From assembly GCA_051648405.1 (NCBI GenBank), contig JBOFFC010000159.1, positions 124,001 through 188,000 on the forward strand: a DNA stretch of 64,000 nucleotides, in the 5' to 3' direction. The notes beneath the pieces are model-generated. The model was not told where the DNA came from, did no database searches, and worked only from the letters and a program-made list of their open reading frames with translations. Below are positions 24,481-34,253 of the stretch, one piece after another. The DNA is from JBOFFC01 sp051648405 (GTDB lineage Bacteria; Planctomycetota; Planctomycetia; Pirellulales; Lacipirellulaceae). The first letter of the stretch is position 1; each line of letters starts with the position of its first letter. The position numbers were made by a program, and so were the translations under genes.

Positions 24481-26489
24481 CCTCCTGCTTTGGTTCGCGA
24501 TTGGCCGCCGTCCTGGCGCTCGCGACTGCCGCCGGGTGCGTTGACGCGAAGGCGCCCGCCACGAGGCCGACCCCCGTCGCCGACGCCCTGCCGGGGGGCG
24601 TGGCGCACGTGTGGGTCAACGACGGCGGGGACAAGGTCTGCCAGGAGGAGCTCCGCGCGAGCTTCGGCCAGGGTATGACGAACTCGGTGTGGGACGGCAA
24701 GCGCGTGTCGCTGTTCGGCGCGCGGAACGAGACGCTGTCGTTCAACGTCGTGCTCGAAGCCCGCGCAAGCGAGGCGAAGGACGTCGCGGTCGAGGTGTCG
24801 CCGCTGCGGGGACCGGAGGACTTCGTGATCGGGTCGCGGGAAGCGTCCGGGGACGGATTGTTCGACTACCGCGGGCGCGACGTCGAGCTGTTTTTCGTCC
24901 GCTACCTGCCCGTCCGAGGCGTCACCGTTCTCGCCTACAACCACTACGACGAGCGCCACGTCCCCGAGCGCTTCCGTCGCCCGCACGACGCCCGCGGCAA
25001 GGCCTGGGGGGTGTGGGAGGACCGTCCCGACCACGATCGCTCGTACCCCGACATCGCTGCGCCGCTGGAGTTGCACACTCCGTTCTCGATCCACGCCGGC
25101 GCGAGCCAGTCAATTTGGGTCGATGTCTACGTCCCGTCGGCCGCCCCGCCGGGGGACTACCGCGGCGAGCTCGCCGTCTCGGAGGGGGGCAAGCAGGTAT
25201 TTACGGCGCCGATCGCGCTGCGGGTTGAACCGTTCGCCCTCCCCGAGCTGCCGGCGGCGAAGACCATGCTCTACGTGTCGCAGTCCGACATCCACCAGCG
25301 CTACCTCGGCCAGCGGTACCCCCACGACTCGCAGGACGCGGCCCTGCGGCAACGGGCGAAGCGGCTTGTGGACCGCCACTTCCAGATGGCCCATCGCCAC
25401 CGCGTGTCGGTGATCCACGAGCACGAGTCGATCGATCGTTGCAAGGCGCTCTGGATCGACCGCCTCGACGGCGCGCTCTTCACCCCCGAGCGCGGCTACG
25501 CCGGGACCGGGGTGGGCGTCGGGAACAACGTCTTTTGCGTCGGCACGTACGGCCACTGGCCGTGGCGCGAGGGGACCCGCGACGACATGTGGCGCAACAC
25601 CGACGAGTGGGTCGCGTGGCTCGACTCGCTCAAGCTGAGCACGCCGACCGAGGCGCTGCTGTACCTCATCGACGAATCGGACAACTACGAGGCGATCGAG
25701 CGCTGGAGCGAGTGGGCCCGCGAAAACCCCGGTCCTGGGAAGCGCTTGCTCGCGATGGCGACCCTGCCGGCGACCAAGGCCGCGCAGCACACGCCTTCGC
25801 TCGGCGTCGCCGCGAGCACGGTGGTCTTCGGCGACGAGGAGCAGTGGGCCCCGGCCGTCGACAAGTTTCGCGACGCCCCCGACAAGCGCTTCTACTTGTA
25901 CAACGGGGGGCGGCCCGGGTCGGGGACGTTCGTCCTCGAGGACGAGGGGGTCGCGCTGCGGAACTTGGGCTGGTGTCACTTCAAGGCGGCCGCCGACCGC
26001 TGGTTCTGTTGGCAGGGGACCTACTACAACAACTTCCAAGGGGACCGCGGCGAGACCAACGTCTTCCGCTCGGCCCACACGTTCGGCAGCCTCGGCGAAC
26101 GCGACCCCGCGCGGGGCGAGACGGGTTGGAACTACACCAACGGCGACGGGGTCCTCTTCTACCCGGGGACCGACACCGTGTACCCCGACGAAAGCTACGG
26201 GCTCGAAGGGCCGATCGCGTCGTTGCGGCTGAAGCTGTGGCGCCGCGGGTTGCAGGACTACGAGTATCTAACCCTCGCGCACGAGGTGGACGCCGACGCG
26301 ACCCAGCGAGTCGTCGAGCGGATGATCCCGCGTGTGCTGTGGGAGGTGGGGATCACCGACCCCAACGACCCGACGTACGTGGTCTCCGACATCTCGTGGT
26401 CGACCGACCCCGACGAATGGGAATCCGCCCGCCGCGAGCTAGCGACGATCATCGCCCGCGGCCCCGCCGCTAAGCGAGGGGCCGACTGA
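24477..26489 (+). CDS. DUF4091-type glycoside-hydrolase-like lipoprotein
   Basis: A 670-residue protein. The N-terminus MTSCFGSRLAAVLALATAAG followed by Cys21 looks like a lipoprotein signal. A beta-rich N-terminal part (GDYRGELAVSEGGKQVFTA) precedes a catalytic-like barrel (YLIDESDNYEAIERWSEWAR). The C-terminal segment (GWNYTNGDGVLFYPG; GPIASLRLKLWRRGLQDYEY) is the DUF4091 signature. Members are thought to be carbohydrate-active, though the substrate is unknown. It overlaps its neighbours on both sides (4 nt upstream, 1 nt downstream), so it acts with the GT-C protein and the GT4 enzyme, possibly in trimming or modifying the polysaccharide. Confidence 0.8.
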   Translation: MTSCFGSRLAAVLALATAAGCVDAKAPATRPTPVADALPGGVAHVWVNDGGDKVCQEELRASFGQGMTNSVWDGKRVSLFGARNETLSFNVVLEARASEAKDVAVEVSPLRGPEDFVIGSREASGDGLFDYRGRDVELFFVRYLPVRGVTVLAYNHYDERHVPERFRRPHDARGKAWGVWEDRPDHDRSYPDIAAPLELHTPFSIHAGASQSIWVDVYVPSAAPPGDYRGELAVSEGGKQVFTAPIALRVEPFALPELPAAKTMLYVSQSDIHQRYLGQRYPHDSQDAALRQRAKRLVDRHFQMAHRHRVSVIHEHESIDRCKALWIDRLDGALFTPERGYAGTGVGVGNNVFCVGTYGHWPWREGTRDDMWRNTDEWVAWLDSLKLSTPTEALLYLIDESDNYEAIERWSEWARENPGPGKRLLAMATLPATKAAQHTPSLGVAASTVVFGDEEQWAPAVDKFRDAPDKRFYLYNGGRPGSGTFVLEDEGVALRNLGWCHFKAAADRWFCWQGTYYNNFQGDRGETNVFRSAHTFGSLGERDPARGETGWNYTNGDGVLFYPGTDTVYPDESYGLEGPIASLRLKLWRRGLQDYEYLTLAHEVDADATQRVVERMIPRVLWEVGITDPNDPTYVVSDISWSTDPDEWESARRELATIIARGPAAKRGAD

Positions 26490-27637
26490 TGCGTGTCGTG
26501 CAACTGCTCGCCTCGCCGTTCTACGGCGGCCCCGAGCGCCAGGTGCTGGGGATGTCCTGCGCGCTCCCGGAGCCGTGGGAGACGACGTTCCTCTCGTTCG
26601 CCGAAGGGGGGAAGTCCAGCGACTTCGTCGGTCGTGCGCGGGCCGCGGGCTTTGAGGCAGAGGTGCTCCAGAGCAACTGGCCGCACTTCCGCCGGGCCGC
26701 GCGCGAGGTCGCCGATTGGATCGCGAAGCGCGACGCCGACGTCCTCTGCACGAATGGCTACAAGCCCGACCTCCTCGGTCTGCTCGCCGCACGCCGCGCG
26801 GGGGTCCCGGCGGTGTCGATCGCTCACGGCTGGACCGGGGCGACGTGGAAGGTGCGCCTCAACGAGTGGGCCGACGCCCGCGCGATGGCGCGCTTCGACG
26901 CGGTGGTCGGCGTGTCGGAAGCGACGACGCGGATCGTCCGCCGGGCGGGCGTTCCCGCGACCCTATCGGTGACGATCCCCAACGCGGTGAACGTGGGAGA
27001 GCTGGCGCCGAAGAACGAGGTCGATCGCCGCACGCTCGTCGGCTGCTTCCCACAACCCCCGCGGTTGGTGCTCGTCGCCGCCGGCCGCCTGAGCCCCGAG
27101 AAGGGGGTCGAGGTGCTGCTCGAAGCGGCGTCGATCGCGCTGCCGCGCATCACCGCTGCCGGCGGGCCCGACCTGGGGATCGCCGTGTTCGGGGGGGGGG
27201 TGCTGCGCGAAGCGCTCGAGGCCGACATCGCGCGGCGGCGCCTCGGGGGACGGGTCGTCCTCGGGGGCTTCCGCAACGACCTCGACCGACTGCTGCCGCA
27301 GGCCGACGGCTTCGTGCTGTCGTCGCACACCGAGGGGCTCCCCGTCGTGCTGCTCGAGGCGATGGGCGCCGGCGTGGCGCCGATCGCGACCGACGTCGGG
27401 GGAGTCGGTGAAGTCGTGTTGAACAACGAGACGGGCCTGCTCGTCCCGCCGGCGGACCCGCGAGCTTTCGCCGACGCGATCGTTCGGTTGGTGACGGACG
27501 AGGGGCTCCGCTCGCGAATCGCGGCGCGGGCCCGCGCGTTGGTCGTCGAGCGGCACGCCCACGAACTGCAGGCGCAGCGCTTCGCCGACCTGTTCGCTCA
27601 GCTCGCGAGCACAGGACGACGATCGAGCACGCGGTGA
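26489..27637 (+). CDS. GT4-family glycosyltransferase
   Basis: A 382-residue GT-B enzyme. The N-terminus (MRVVQLLASPFYGGPERQVL) has the GG-E-Q acceptor-side motif. The C-terminal domain shows VAAGRLSPEKGVEVLLEAA, then TEGLPVVLLEAMGAGVAPIA and DVGGVGEVV, the usual EX7E-type donor region. It transfers a sugar from a nucleotide donor to a growing glycan at the inner membrane. It is the last gene of a three-gene plus-strand operon; its stop and the next minus-strand gene overlap convergently by 40 nt. Confidence 0.9.
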   Translation: MRVVQLLASPFYGGPERQVLGMSCALPEPWETTFLSFAEGGKSSDFVGRARAAGFEAEVLQSNWPHFRRAAREVADWIAKRDADVLCTNGYKPDLLGLLAARRAGVPAVSIAHGWTGATWKVRLNEWADARAMARFDAVVGVSEATTRIVRRAGVPATLSVTIPNAVNVGELAPKNEVDRRTLVGCFPQPPRLVLVAAGRLSPEKGVEVLLEAASIALPRITAAGGPDLGIAVFGGGVLREALEADIARRRLGGRVVLGGFRNDLDRLLPQADGFVLSSHTEGLPVVLLEAMGAGVAPIATDVGGVGEVVLNNETGLLVPPADPRAFADAIVRLVTDEGLRSRIAARARALVVERHAHELQAQRFADLFAQLASTGRRSSTR

Positions 27638-28770
27638 TAAGCCCTCACGACGCTGCCGGCGAGTCGGTCGGCGTCGAACTCCTCCACAGCGAAGTCGCGA
27701 CCCGCGGCCCCCAGGTCGCGTCGCAACTCGGCCGAGAGGGCGAGCCGCTCGATCGCATCGGCCATCGCCGTGTGGTCGCCGCGCGCGGCGCGGAGCCCCG
27801 TCACGCCGTCGATCACGTACTCTCCCGGGCCGCCGTCGGTTGTGACGATCGACGCCACGCCGGCGAGCATCGCCTCGGCCGCGACGCGACCGAAGGGCTC
27901 GGGGTGGGTCGCCGCGTGGACCGCGACGTCGAGCCCGCTCAGGAAGTCGTACGGGTCGCGGACGTGGCCGACCCACTCGACCGTGCCGACGAGCCCGAGT
28001 TCTACTTCGAGCGCGCGGAGCTTCTCAACGTGCGGCGCCTCACCGGCGGGCGCCGTCCCGGCGATCACCGGGCGGAGCCGAACGCGACCGCGGCGGAGCA
28101 CCTCGGCGACGGCGCGCAGGAACACGTCCTGCCCCTTCCAATACACGAGCATGCTGTGCATGCCGACGACGACGGGCTCGTCGATCGAGAGGTGGGCGAC
28201 GCGGTCGCGGTGCGCAGCGAGCTGTCCCTCAGTGGGGCCGATCACCGGCTCGTAGATCGTGGTGCACTTGTGCGGGGGCAGCCCGTTGGCGACGAGGTGC
28301 TTGGCGACCGAGCCGGAGGTGGCGATGTGCAGGTCGAACGGAGTGCGCCCGAGCAGCAACGACGTGAGCCGCCCCGGGTACTCGAAGTTCTTCTGGTGCG
28401 AGATCGACGCCAGCCCGCGTTGGCGGCCGACACGCCCCGCCGCTAGGTTCAGCGTGATCCCGTTGTTGGCGTGGATCACGTCGGGCTGGAACTCGTCCAC
28501 CAGCGCGTGCAGCGCCTTGCCCCACGGGACGATGTTCGACTGGTAGTAGCGGAACAGCCCATGGCTCCAGTGCCGCGGGGCGTCTGCCGGTGGAGCGGGG
28601 ACCTCGACTTGCCTGTGGAGCAGGTCGGCCGGGCGTTCGACGTGCTGCCAAGGGTCGAAGGTCGTCACCAGCACCGGCTCGACGTCCGGCGGCAGGTGGC
28701 GAAACAGGTGCAGGAGCCCGGTCAACGAGCCGCCGAAGCCGTACGCCGCTTCAACGTAGAGGACTCGCAT
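27598..28770 (-). CDS. GT4-family glycosyltransferase
   Basis: A 390-residue GT-B glycosyltransferase. The N-terminus is MRVLYVEAAYGFGGSLTGLL. The acceptor half contains DVIHANNGITLNLAAGRVGR. The donor half shows VVVGMHSMLVYWKGQDVFLR, then HPEPFGRVAAEAMLAGVASI and TTDGGPGEYV. It is transcribed alone on the minus strand, convergent with the upstream GT4 gene and divergent from the ligase/polymerase gene. It is part of the exopolysaccharide glycosyltransferase set. Confidence 0.9.
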   Translation of the reverse strand: MRVLYVEAAYGFGGSLTGLLHLFRHLPPDVEPVLVTTFDPWQHVERPADLLHRQVEVPAPPADAPRHWSHGLFRYYQSNIVPWGKALHALVDEFQPDVIHANNGITLNLAAGRVGRQRGLASISHQKNFEYPGRLTSLLLGRTPFDLHIATSGSVAKHLVANGLPPHKCTTIYEPVIGPTEGQLAAHRDRVAHLSIDEPVVVGMHSMLVYWKGQDVFLRAVAEVLRRGRVRLRPVIAGTAPAGEAPHVEKLRALEVELGLVGTVEWVGHVRDPYDFLSGLDVAVHAATHPEPFGRVAAEAMLAGVASIVTTDGGPGEYVIDGVTGLRAARGDHTAMADAIERLALSAELRRDLGAAGRDFAVEEFDADRLAGSVVRAYHRVLDRRPVLAS

Positions 28771-28955
28771 GGCGCTCGCGGACCGACGCTAACCAGGTTT
28801 GGGGGTGGCGGGCGCCGTTGTCGTGAAGGACTCGGCTCACAACTGGCGCCGAGCGGAGTGTTTGACACTCGGCGTCACGGCGACGAACATCGGTGGGCCT
28901 CTCTTCCGCGCCCCGCGGACCTCTTGGCGTGCGTCAGAGAGAACTGCGAGCGATT

Positions 28956-30353
28956 ATGGTCGCGTCCGAGACAAAAGCCAACGCAAAAGTAGGGTGGCCG
29001 ACGGCATCGCCGCGTTCGTCGCTGCGGAACTCCGCACGGGTCGAGGGCGATAGCCGGCAGGACCGCGTCGATCCAAGCAGCCCGCGGGCGCCCGAGGGGT
29101 GGGAGAAGGGGGAGAACGAGGGCGCGCTCCGGCTGCTGATGGTCCTCGTCGCGTCGCTGCTGTTGCGTCCGTGGGACTACATCCCTGCGCTAGCCGCGAT
29201 ACGGCCTGTCACGCTGATGCTCGTCGGGATCAGCATCTACGTGGCGACGACAGGAGTCCGCATGCGGCTGTTGTCGCTGGCGCTGTCGCGTCCGCTCCTC
29301 ACCTTGTGGGGGGCGATGCTCGTGACGGCGCCCCTCTCCTACTGGCCCGCCCACAGCCTCGAGCTCGCCGTAAAGTACGGCCAACAGGTGATCCTGTTCA
29401 GCCTGATCGGCAGCGTCGTGGTCGCGGCGCAGAGTTTGTATCGGTTGACGAGCGTCGCCGTGGTGTGCGGAGTCGTCGTCGCGTTCCAGGGGTTGTACGC
29501 GTACGCGACCGGCAACGTGGCCGCCGACAACCGGATCTCCGGCGTCGGTCAGGGGTTCCTCGGCGACCCGAACGAGCTCGCAAACACCCTCGCGGCGGTC
29601 CTGCCGCTCGCCTGGTGGATGGCGCTCCACGGCAACGGGGTGGTCGAACGCGTCGCCGCGCGGGTGGCGCTGGGCCCCGTGCTCGCCGGGATCCTCGTTA
29701 CGCAGTCGCGGGGGGGGCTCTTGTCGCTCGGGGCGGCGGTGGCCGTCATGCTGATCGGCTCGCGACCGCGCCTGGGTCCTCCGGCGTTGTTCCTGCTGCT
29801 GCTCGGCGGGCTGACGATCGCGCTGCTCCCGACCGAAGCGATCGACCGCTTCGCAACGATCACCAACACGCAAGTCGATGAGAGCGCCCAGGCGAGACTT
29901 GCCGTCTGGAAGGCCGGGTTCCGGATGTTCGGCGACCACGTCGTGACCGGCGTCGGGATGGGGTGCTTCGCCGACGTGTACGGGCAGTACTACATCGATC
30001 GCGAGGGAGCAGGCAACGTCTGGCGGGCGGCTCACAACTCGGTTGTCGAGGTCGCTGGCGAGCTGGGGATCGTGGGTTTGGGGGCGTGGCTGACCCTGGT
30101 CGTGGGCGCGTTCGCCTGGCAGGGGGGCGCCGTGCTGGCGATGGGGCGCATGAAGGACCGCTCACCCGCGGTCGGTCGCCTTGCGCAGTGGAGCGTCGCG
30201 ATGCTCGCGTCGCTGTGCGGGTTCGTCGTCGGCGCCATGTTCTTGTCGCGGGCCTACGACTTGACGCTGATCATGCTCGTGTCGCTCGCCACCGCCGCTT
30301 CGACCGTCGCCTTGAGGGCGCAGCAGGCCGCTTCGGCGCGAGTTGGAGCGTGA
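28956..30353 (+). CDS. O-antigen ligase / polysaccharide polymerase (Wzy_C family)
   Basis: A 465-residue membrane protein with about ten hydrophobic segments. The Wzy_C region contains RISGVGQGFLGDPNELANTL, then TQSRGGLLSLGAAVAVML, a large periplasmic loop with GVGMGCFADVYGQYY and WRAAHNSVVEVAGELGIVGL, where the conserved His lies. Such proteins polymerise repeat units or ligate polysaccharide. The ATG at 28956 (MVASETKANAK) was chosen; an earlier start at 28893 adds 21 residues. Its 3' end overlaps the convergent deacetylase-like gene by 100 nt. It is the likely Wzy of the cluster. Confidence 0.85.
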   Translation: MVASETKANAKVGWPTASPRSSLRNSARVEGDSRQDRVDPSSPRAPEGWEKGENEGALRLLMVLVASLLLRPWDYIPALAAIRPVTLMLVGISIYVATTGVRMRLLSLALSRPLLTLWGAMLVTAPLSYWPAHSLELAVKYGQQVILFSLIGSVVVAAQSLYRLTSVAVVCGVVVAFQGLYAYATGNVAADNRISGVGQGFLGDPNELANTLAAVLPLAWWMALHGNGVVERVAARVALGPVLAGILVTQSRGGLLSLGAAVAVMLIGSRPRLGPPALFLLLLGGLTIALLPTEAIDRFATITNTQVDESAQARLAVWKAGFRMFGDHVVTGVGMGCFADVYGQYYIDREGAGNVWRAAHNSVVEVAGELGIVGLGAWLTLVVGAFAWQGGAVLAMGRMKDRSPAVGRLAQWSVAMLASLCGFVVGAMFLSRAYDLTLIMLVSLATAASTVALRAQQAASARVGA

Positions 30354-31471
30354 AGCTCGGCGGTGGGGCGCGGGGAGGTGGTCCGCTGCGCCGCAACCCA
30401 CGGCTCCTCGACCGGGAACCGGGGCGCAACGAGCCCCGACTCAGCCTGGTGCACGAGGCTCGCCACCTCGCGCGCGGTCACGTAGAAATACTCGAAACGC
30501 GGGTCGGCCTTGGCTCGGGCCGCGAGCGCCGCGTGGAACGACCGCATCGAATCTCCGAGCAGCGCCGGCCAATTGCGCTCGTCGCACCCGTGCGTGTGAA
30601 GCTTGACGAACCGCCAGTTCGGTCGGCCCACCACGGTCACGCCGGCTCGCACCCAGCGGTTCAGGCGCCGCATGGTCGCCGAGCGCTGGCCTTGCAAGTG
30701 GCCGTAGTCGATTCGCGGCCCCACGCCCAGCAAGCGGTTCTCCCAGTCGATGGCGAGCGGCCCTTGGACGAGCAGCAGCGAGTCGGCGGGCCCGTGTCGG
30801 CCGACACGCGCCGCGGTCCCGCGGTCGTGCGACTTGGGTCGCTGGGGGTCGTCGATCGCGTAGTAGATCGAGTTGACGGTCGTCGTCTGGGCGGGGCTTG
30901 GCGCCGCCGGCAGCGTGAAGTCGGCGTAGCACCCCGTCTCGCGGAGCACGTCGAGCTCGTTGTTGACGCCGCAGCAAACACCGCGCGGGTGACTGTTGTC
31001 GAGAGCCCAGTCGCCGTGGACGAACCCGTAGGACACGACGCCGTCGGATCGACGGCGCAGCAGCCCGTGCCGTGATGCGAGCGTCTCGGTGAACGTCAGC
31101 AGCTTATCCCGCAGGCCTTCGGCCGTGTCGTTGTGGTGGTGCAGGTGGACCTCGACCTCGCCGAGTCCCGCGTCACGGATCCGCGCGAGGGCGTCGAGCC
31201 AGCGCGGCTCGTATTGCTCGGTGGGGTAGAAGAACGTGTGCTTCGGCGCCCGCCCCGCGCTATCGACAACCCCCTCGGCAAGGGCCGGCAAACCCTTGAC
31301 GAAGGCCTCGACGCGCTCGTGTCGGACGTTCCTCGGCGCGTCGAGCCAGCCGGGCTCGAAGTGGTCGGCGACGCACAGGAAGACGCGCAGCGGCTCGTCG
31401 CGCGAGAGCGCGGGGCCGCGTTGCAGCGCGACGCGCGCAAGGGAACCGAGGGTGAGTCCGCGGACGAGCAT
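30254..31471 (-). CDS. Polysaccharide deacetylase-like (NodB-fold) protein
   Basis: A 405-residue protein. The core has FLCVADHFEPGW, then APKHTFFYPTEQYEPRWLDA, the metal-site-like EVHLHHHNDT, and RFVKLHTHGCDERNW. This order of D-H-H residues is typical of NodB-type barrels that deacetylate polysaccharides, although the family is remote and I am not certain. It has no signal peptide. It starts at ATG 31471, overlapping the flippase stop by 1 nt, so it belongs to the minus-strand polysaccharide operon and is the last gene. The C-terminal 33 codons overlap the convergent polymerase gene. Confidence 0.6.
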   Translation of the reverse strand: MLVRGLTLGSLARVALQRGPALSRDEPLRVFLCVADHFEPGWLDAPRNVRHERVEAFVKGLPALAEGVVDSAGRAPKHTFFYPTEQYEPRWLDALARIRDAGLGEVEVHLHHHNDTAEGLRDKLLTFTETLASRHGLLRRRSDGVVSYGFVHGDWALDNSHPRGVCCGVNNELDVLRETGCYADFTLPAAPSPAQTTTVNSIYYAIDDPQRPKSHDRGTAARVGRHGPADSLLLVQGPLAIDWENRLLGVGPRIDYGHLQGQRSATMRRLNRWVRAGVTVVGRPNWRFVKLHTHGCDERNWPALLGDSMRSFHAALAARAKADPRFEYFYVTAREVASLVHQAESGLVAPRFPVEEPWVAAQRTTSPRPTAELHAPTRAEAACCALKATVEAAVASDTSMISVKS

Positions 31472-33057
31472 CAAGGTCTGGACCTCGAGGAGCCTCTCAA
31501 GCGGCGGACGACGCGCCGGACCGCCGACGCGATCGCCGAGCGCTCGTCGGTCGTGAAGCAGCCGGTCCACCACAGGCACCCGGCCGCGGCGGCCACCAAT
31601 CCTACCCCCGCCGGAGTGGCCACCCTCCACCCCAGCGGGCGGCAGCACTCCGCCAGCACGCCTACAACCACAAACACCGCTACAGCCGCTCCGATTCGAC
31701 GGTAGTCGAGCGGGATGCGGTACGCGTTTTGCGAAGCCGACCAGACCATCGCCAGGCGCACGCACTGGCAAACGAGGGTCGATACCGCGGCGCCGAGGAT
31801 TCCCCAACGGGGGATCGCATAGAAGTTCAGCGCGACGTTGATGGCGGCCGCGACGACGTTCCACATGCTAATCGACGCAGGCTTGCTCGCCTTGTGGAGG
31901 CCAATGTCCGCGACGCTCGCCAGTCCCCCGACGAAGGCCGCGATCGTCAGGGGAGCGATCACAACAGCCCCGGCGTCGAACCGCTCGTTGATGATCCAGT
32001 GCGTCAGGTCGTCGCCGAGGATCGCGAGCGCCGTCGCCGCGAACCCCGCGGCAACGATGTACACGCGCAACCCTTGGGCGATCATCCGCTGGCCGTCGGC
32101 CGCGTGCATGTTGTTGAAGGCGAATCGCTGCCACCCCAGCACGAACGCCAGGTTGGCCATGTGCATGATCCCGGCGATCCGCTCGCCGACCGTGTACAGG
32201 CCGACTTGCTCGAAAGGAGACTCGCAGAGAGCCCGGATAAGGTACTTGTCGGTCGCCGTCATGACGTAAAAGCTGAGCATCGCCGGGACGAGCAACGCCC
32301 CGTAGCGGAACATCGTCTTCATGTCTTCGGTGCGGCCCCACAGACGCACGTGGCGCAGCGCGAACCAACCGAGCACGGCGACGGCGGCGATCCGCCCGAG
32401 CGTCTCGCCAGCGATCCATCCCCAAGCCTGGTAGCCGACGATCACCAGCGCCAGGCTCAGCGACCGGATGAACACCGACGCGAGGACGTTCGTGAAGAAA
32501 TAGGTCCAGGGCAGGCCGTCGGCCTGCAAGCGATTGTTGGCGAGCGCCTCGAGCACCTGGACCAGCGCGGCGGTGACGAGCACCCAGACGTACCAAGGTT
32601 CCTCGACGCCAAAGATCCATCGACTGAGCGGTCCTCCGAACAGCATCACCGGGCCGAGCGCTGCGCCCCAGTACAGCAGGGCGAGCACGAACGAAGAGTT
32701 GAGGACCTGCTGGCGTCGCGCGGGGTCGGTCTCCGCCGTGTAGCGCCGCAAGAACGCCTGGTGGACCCCCATCGAGTACAGCACGAACGCGATGTTGGCC
32801 GTGGCCGAGAACAGACTCAGCACGCCGTAGTCGCTCGGCGCCAGGTAGGCAGTCATCACCGGCAGGATCAGGAACCCGAGGATCGGGTCGATCACCCGCG
32901 CGAGGCCGTAAATCGCCGTGTCGGCGAGCAGCCCACTCAGCGGCACCGCGACCACCTTTTCGCGGGACGGCGCCCCCTCGTCGGCCGCCGAGGGACTCGT
33001 TGGCGACGACGCGACCGCGCGCGCAGGGCTCGGCGAGTCGATCGGGGCGACGTTCAT
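31471..33057 (-). CDS. Polysaccharide flippase (Wzx/MATE-like)
   Basis: A 528-residue membrane protein with about 12-14 hydrophobic segments. The N-terminus is a Ser/Pro-rich cytoplasmic tail, then DTAIYGLARVIDPILGFLIL and PVMTAYLAPSDYGVLSLFSA, the family opening of Wzx/PST flippases. Middle motifs include FRYGALLVPAMLSFYVMTAT and DKYLIRALCESPFEQVGLYT. It moves lipid-linked repeat units across the inner membrane. The ATG at 33057 overlaps the GT2 stop by 4 nt and its own stop overlaps the deacetylase start, so translation is coupled along the operon. Confidence 0.88.
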   Translation of the reverse strand: MNVAPIDSPSPARAVASSPTSPSAADEGAPSREKVVAVPLSGLLADTAIYGLARVIDPILGFLILPVMTAYLAPSDYGVLSLFSATANIAFVLYSMGVHQAFLRRYTAETDPARRQQVLNSSFVLALLYWGAALGPVMLFGGPLSRWIFGVEEPWYVWVLVTAALVQVLEALANNRLQADGLPWTYFFTNVLASVFIRSLSLALVIVGYQAWGWIAGETLGRIAAVAVLGWFALRHVRLWGRTEDMKTMFRYGALLVPAMLSFYVMTATDKYLIRALCESPFEQVGLYTVGERIAGIMHMANLAFVLGWQRFAFNNMHAADGQRMIAQGLRVYIVAAGFAATALAILGDDLTHWIINERFDAGAVVIAPLTIAAFVGGLASVADIGLHKASKPASISMWNVVAAAINVALNFYAIPRWGILGAAVSTLVCQCVRLAMVWSASQNAYRIPLDYRRIGAAVAVFVVVGVLAECCRPLGWRVATPAGVGLVAAAAGCLWWTGCFTTDERSAIASAVRRVVRRLRGSSRSRP

Positions 33058-34250
33058 GGCGGCCCGGGGCCTGCGGCGTTGTAGTTCGTCGGCTTCCAAA
33101 CCGTCCCCGATAAGCCGAACGCCCAGAACCAAAACGCCAGCCAAGCCGCCGCGTTGAGCATCAGAAAAGACCCGATCGCCGACGAGACCCGCCCGCGCAA
33201 TGCGACGGGCCCGAGCGTTCCCCACAGGCCAACGACCAAGAACGCGACCGACGCGGCAACCACTCCCTTGTAGACCCCTCCCTCGGCGAACGTCCCGGCC
33301 ACGACGACCGCGAGCATCGCCCATGGGCAAAGAAGACGCAACAGCTTGTGCGCCACGAACTGCGTCCAAATTGGGTTCGCCCACGGCGCCACGAGCCACG
33401 GCGCCCGGGCGACCAGCTGGAAGTTCCCCGCCAGCGTGCGGAGCTTGCGGCGGAACTCGCCGCTCGCGCGCTCCGGAAGCCGGTCGAAGGCGCGAGCCGA
33501 GCCGGCGAACACGACCCGTTTCCCCTGCCTCACTACCTGGAGGGGCCAGCCGACGTCGTCCAGGATCAGGCCGTCGGGCAACGGCCTGAACAGCGCACGG
33601 CGCACGGCCGAGATGGCGCCGCTGACGCCGACCTGCGCCCACACGGAGCTCTCCTGTGCGCGCAGCCACTTCTCGAACTTCCAGTACAACCCGACCCCCG
33701 CCAGGACGCCGGGGCGGTCCTCGAGCACGAGCTCGCCGCTCACCGCTCCGACCAGCGGGTCGCGGAACGGGTCGAGGAGCTGCGTGATCGCGTCGGTGTC
33801 CCAGCGCTGGCGCACGTCGGCCATCACCAGCACCTCGCCGGTCGCCGCCGCGGCCCCCTCGTTCAGCGAGGTCGCCTTGCCGCGGTTCTCGTCGCGCTCC
33901 AGCACGCGGACCGCCACCCGACCGAGGAACTCATCGACGACGCGCTGGGCGATCGTAGCCGTGTCGTCGGTCGAGCCGTCGGCGACGACGATCAGTTCGC
34001 CGCGGAAGCCCGCGTGCAACGTGGCTTCGCGTTCGAGCAGCGCCGCCAGATCGCGCATCCGCTCGGCGATCCGCGCTCGCTCGTTGCGCACGCAAAGCAG
34101 GACCGACGCCGACTCCGGCCGCGGGTCGGTTGGGTCAACGCGGCTCGGCGCCAGCCGAGCGCACAACCCGATCCCCGCGGGGTAGCCGACGTAGGTTACC
34201 CCAACAATCGCTACGGCGCACCAGAACGTGACTTCGGCGGCACCGGTCAT
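33054..34250 (-). CDS. Membrane-bound GT2-family glycosyltransferase
   Basis: A 398-residue protein with one N-terminal helix (TFWCAVAIVGVTYVGYPAGI) and three C-terminal helices. The GT-A core shows ELIVVADGSTDDTATIAQ, ENRGKATSLNEGAAAATGEV, MADVRQRW (DxD-like ADV) and VSGAISAVRRALFRP, with a late LILDDVGWPLQVVRQGKRVV. This matches GT2 enzymes of the chondroitin/cellulose-synthase-like group. It adds a sugar on the cytoplasmic face. It is the fourth gene of the minus operon, 3 nt after a GT4 gene and coupled to the flippase. Confidence 0.88.
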   Translation of the reverse strand: MTGAAEVTFWCAVAIVGVTYVGYPAGIGLCARLAPSRVDPTDPRPESASVLLCVRNERARIAERMRDLAALLEREATLHAGFRGELIVVADGSTDDTATIAQRVVDEFLGRVAVRVLERDENRGKATSLNEGAAAATGEVLVMADVRQRWDTDAITQLLDPFRDPLVGAVSGELVLEDRPGVLAGVGLYWKFEKWLRAQESSVWAQVGVSGAISAVRRALFRPLPDGLILDDVGWPLQVVRQGKRVVFAGSARAFDRLPERASGEFRRKLRTLAGNFQLVARAPWLVAPWANPIWTQFVAHKLLRLLCPWAMLAVVVAGTFAEGGVYKGVVAASVAFLVVGLWGTLGPVALRGRVSSAIGSFLMLNAAAWLAFWFWAFGLSGTVWKPTNYNAAGPGPP

Positions 34251-34253
34251 TGG

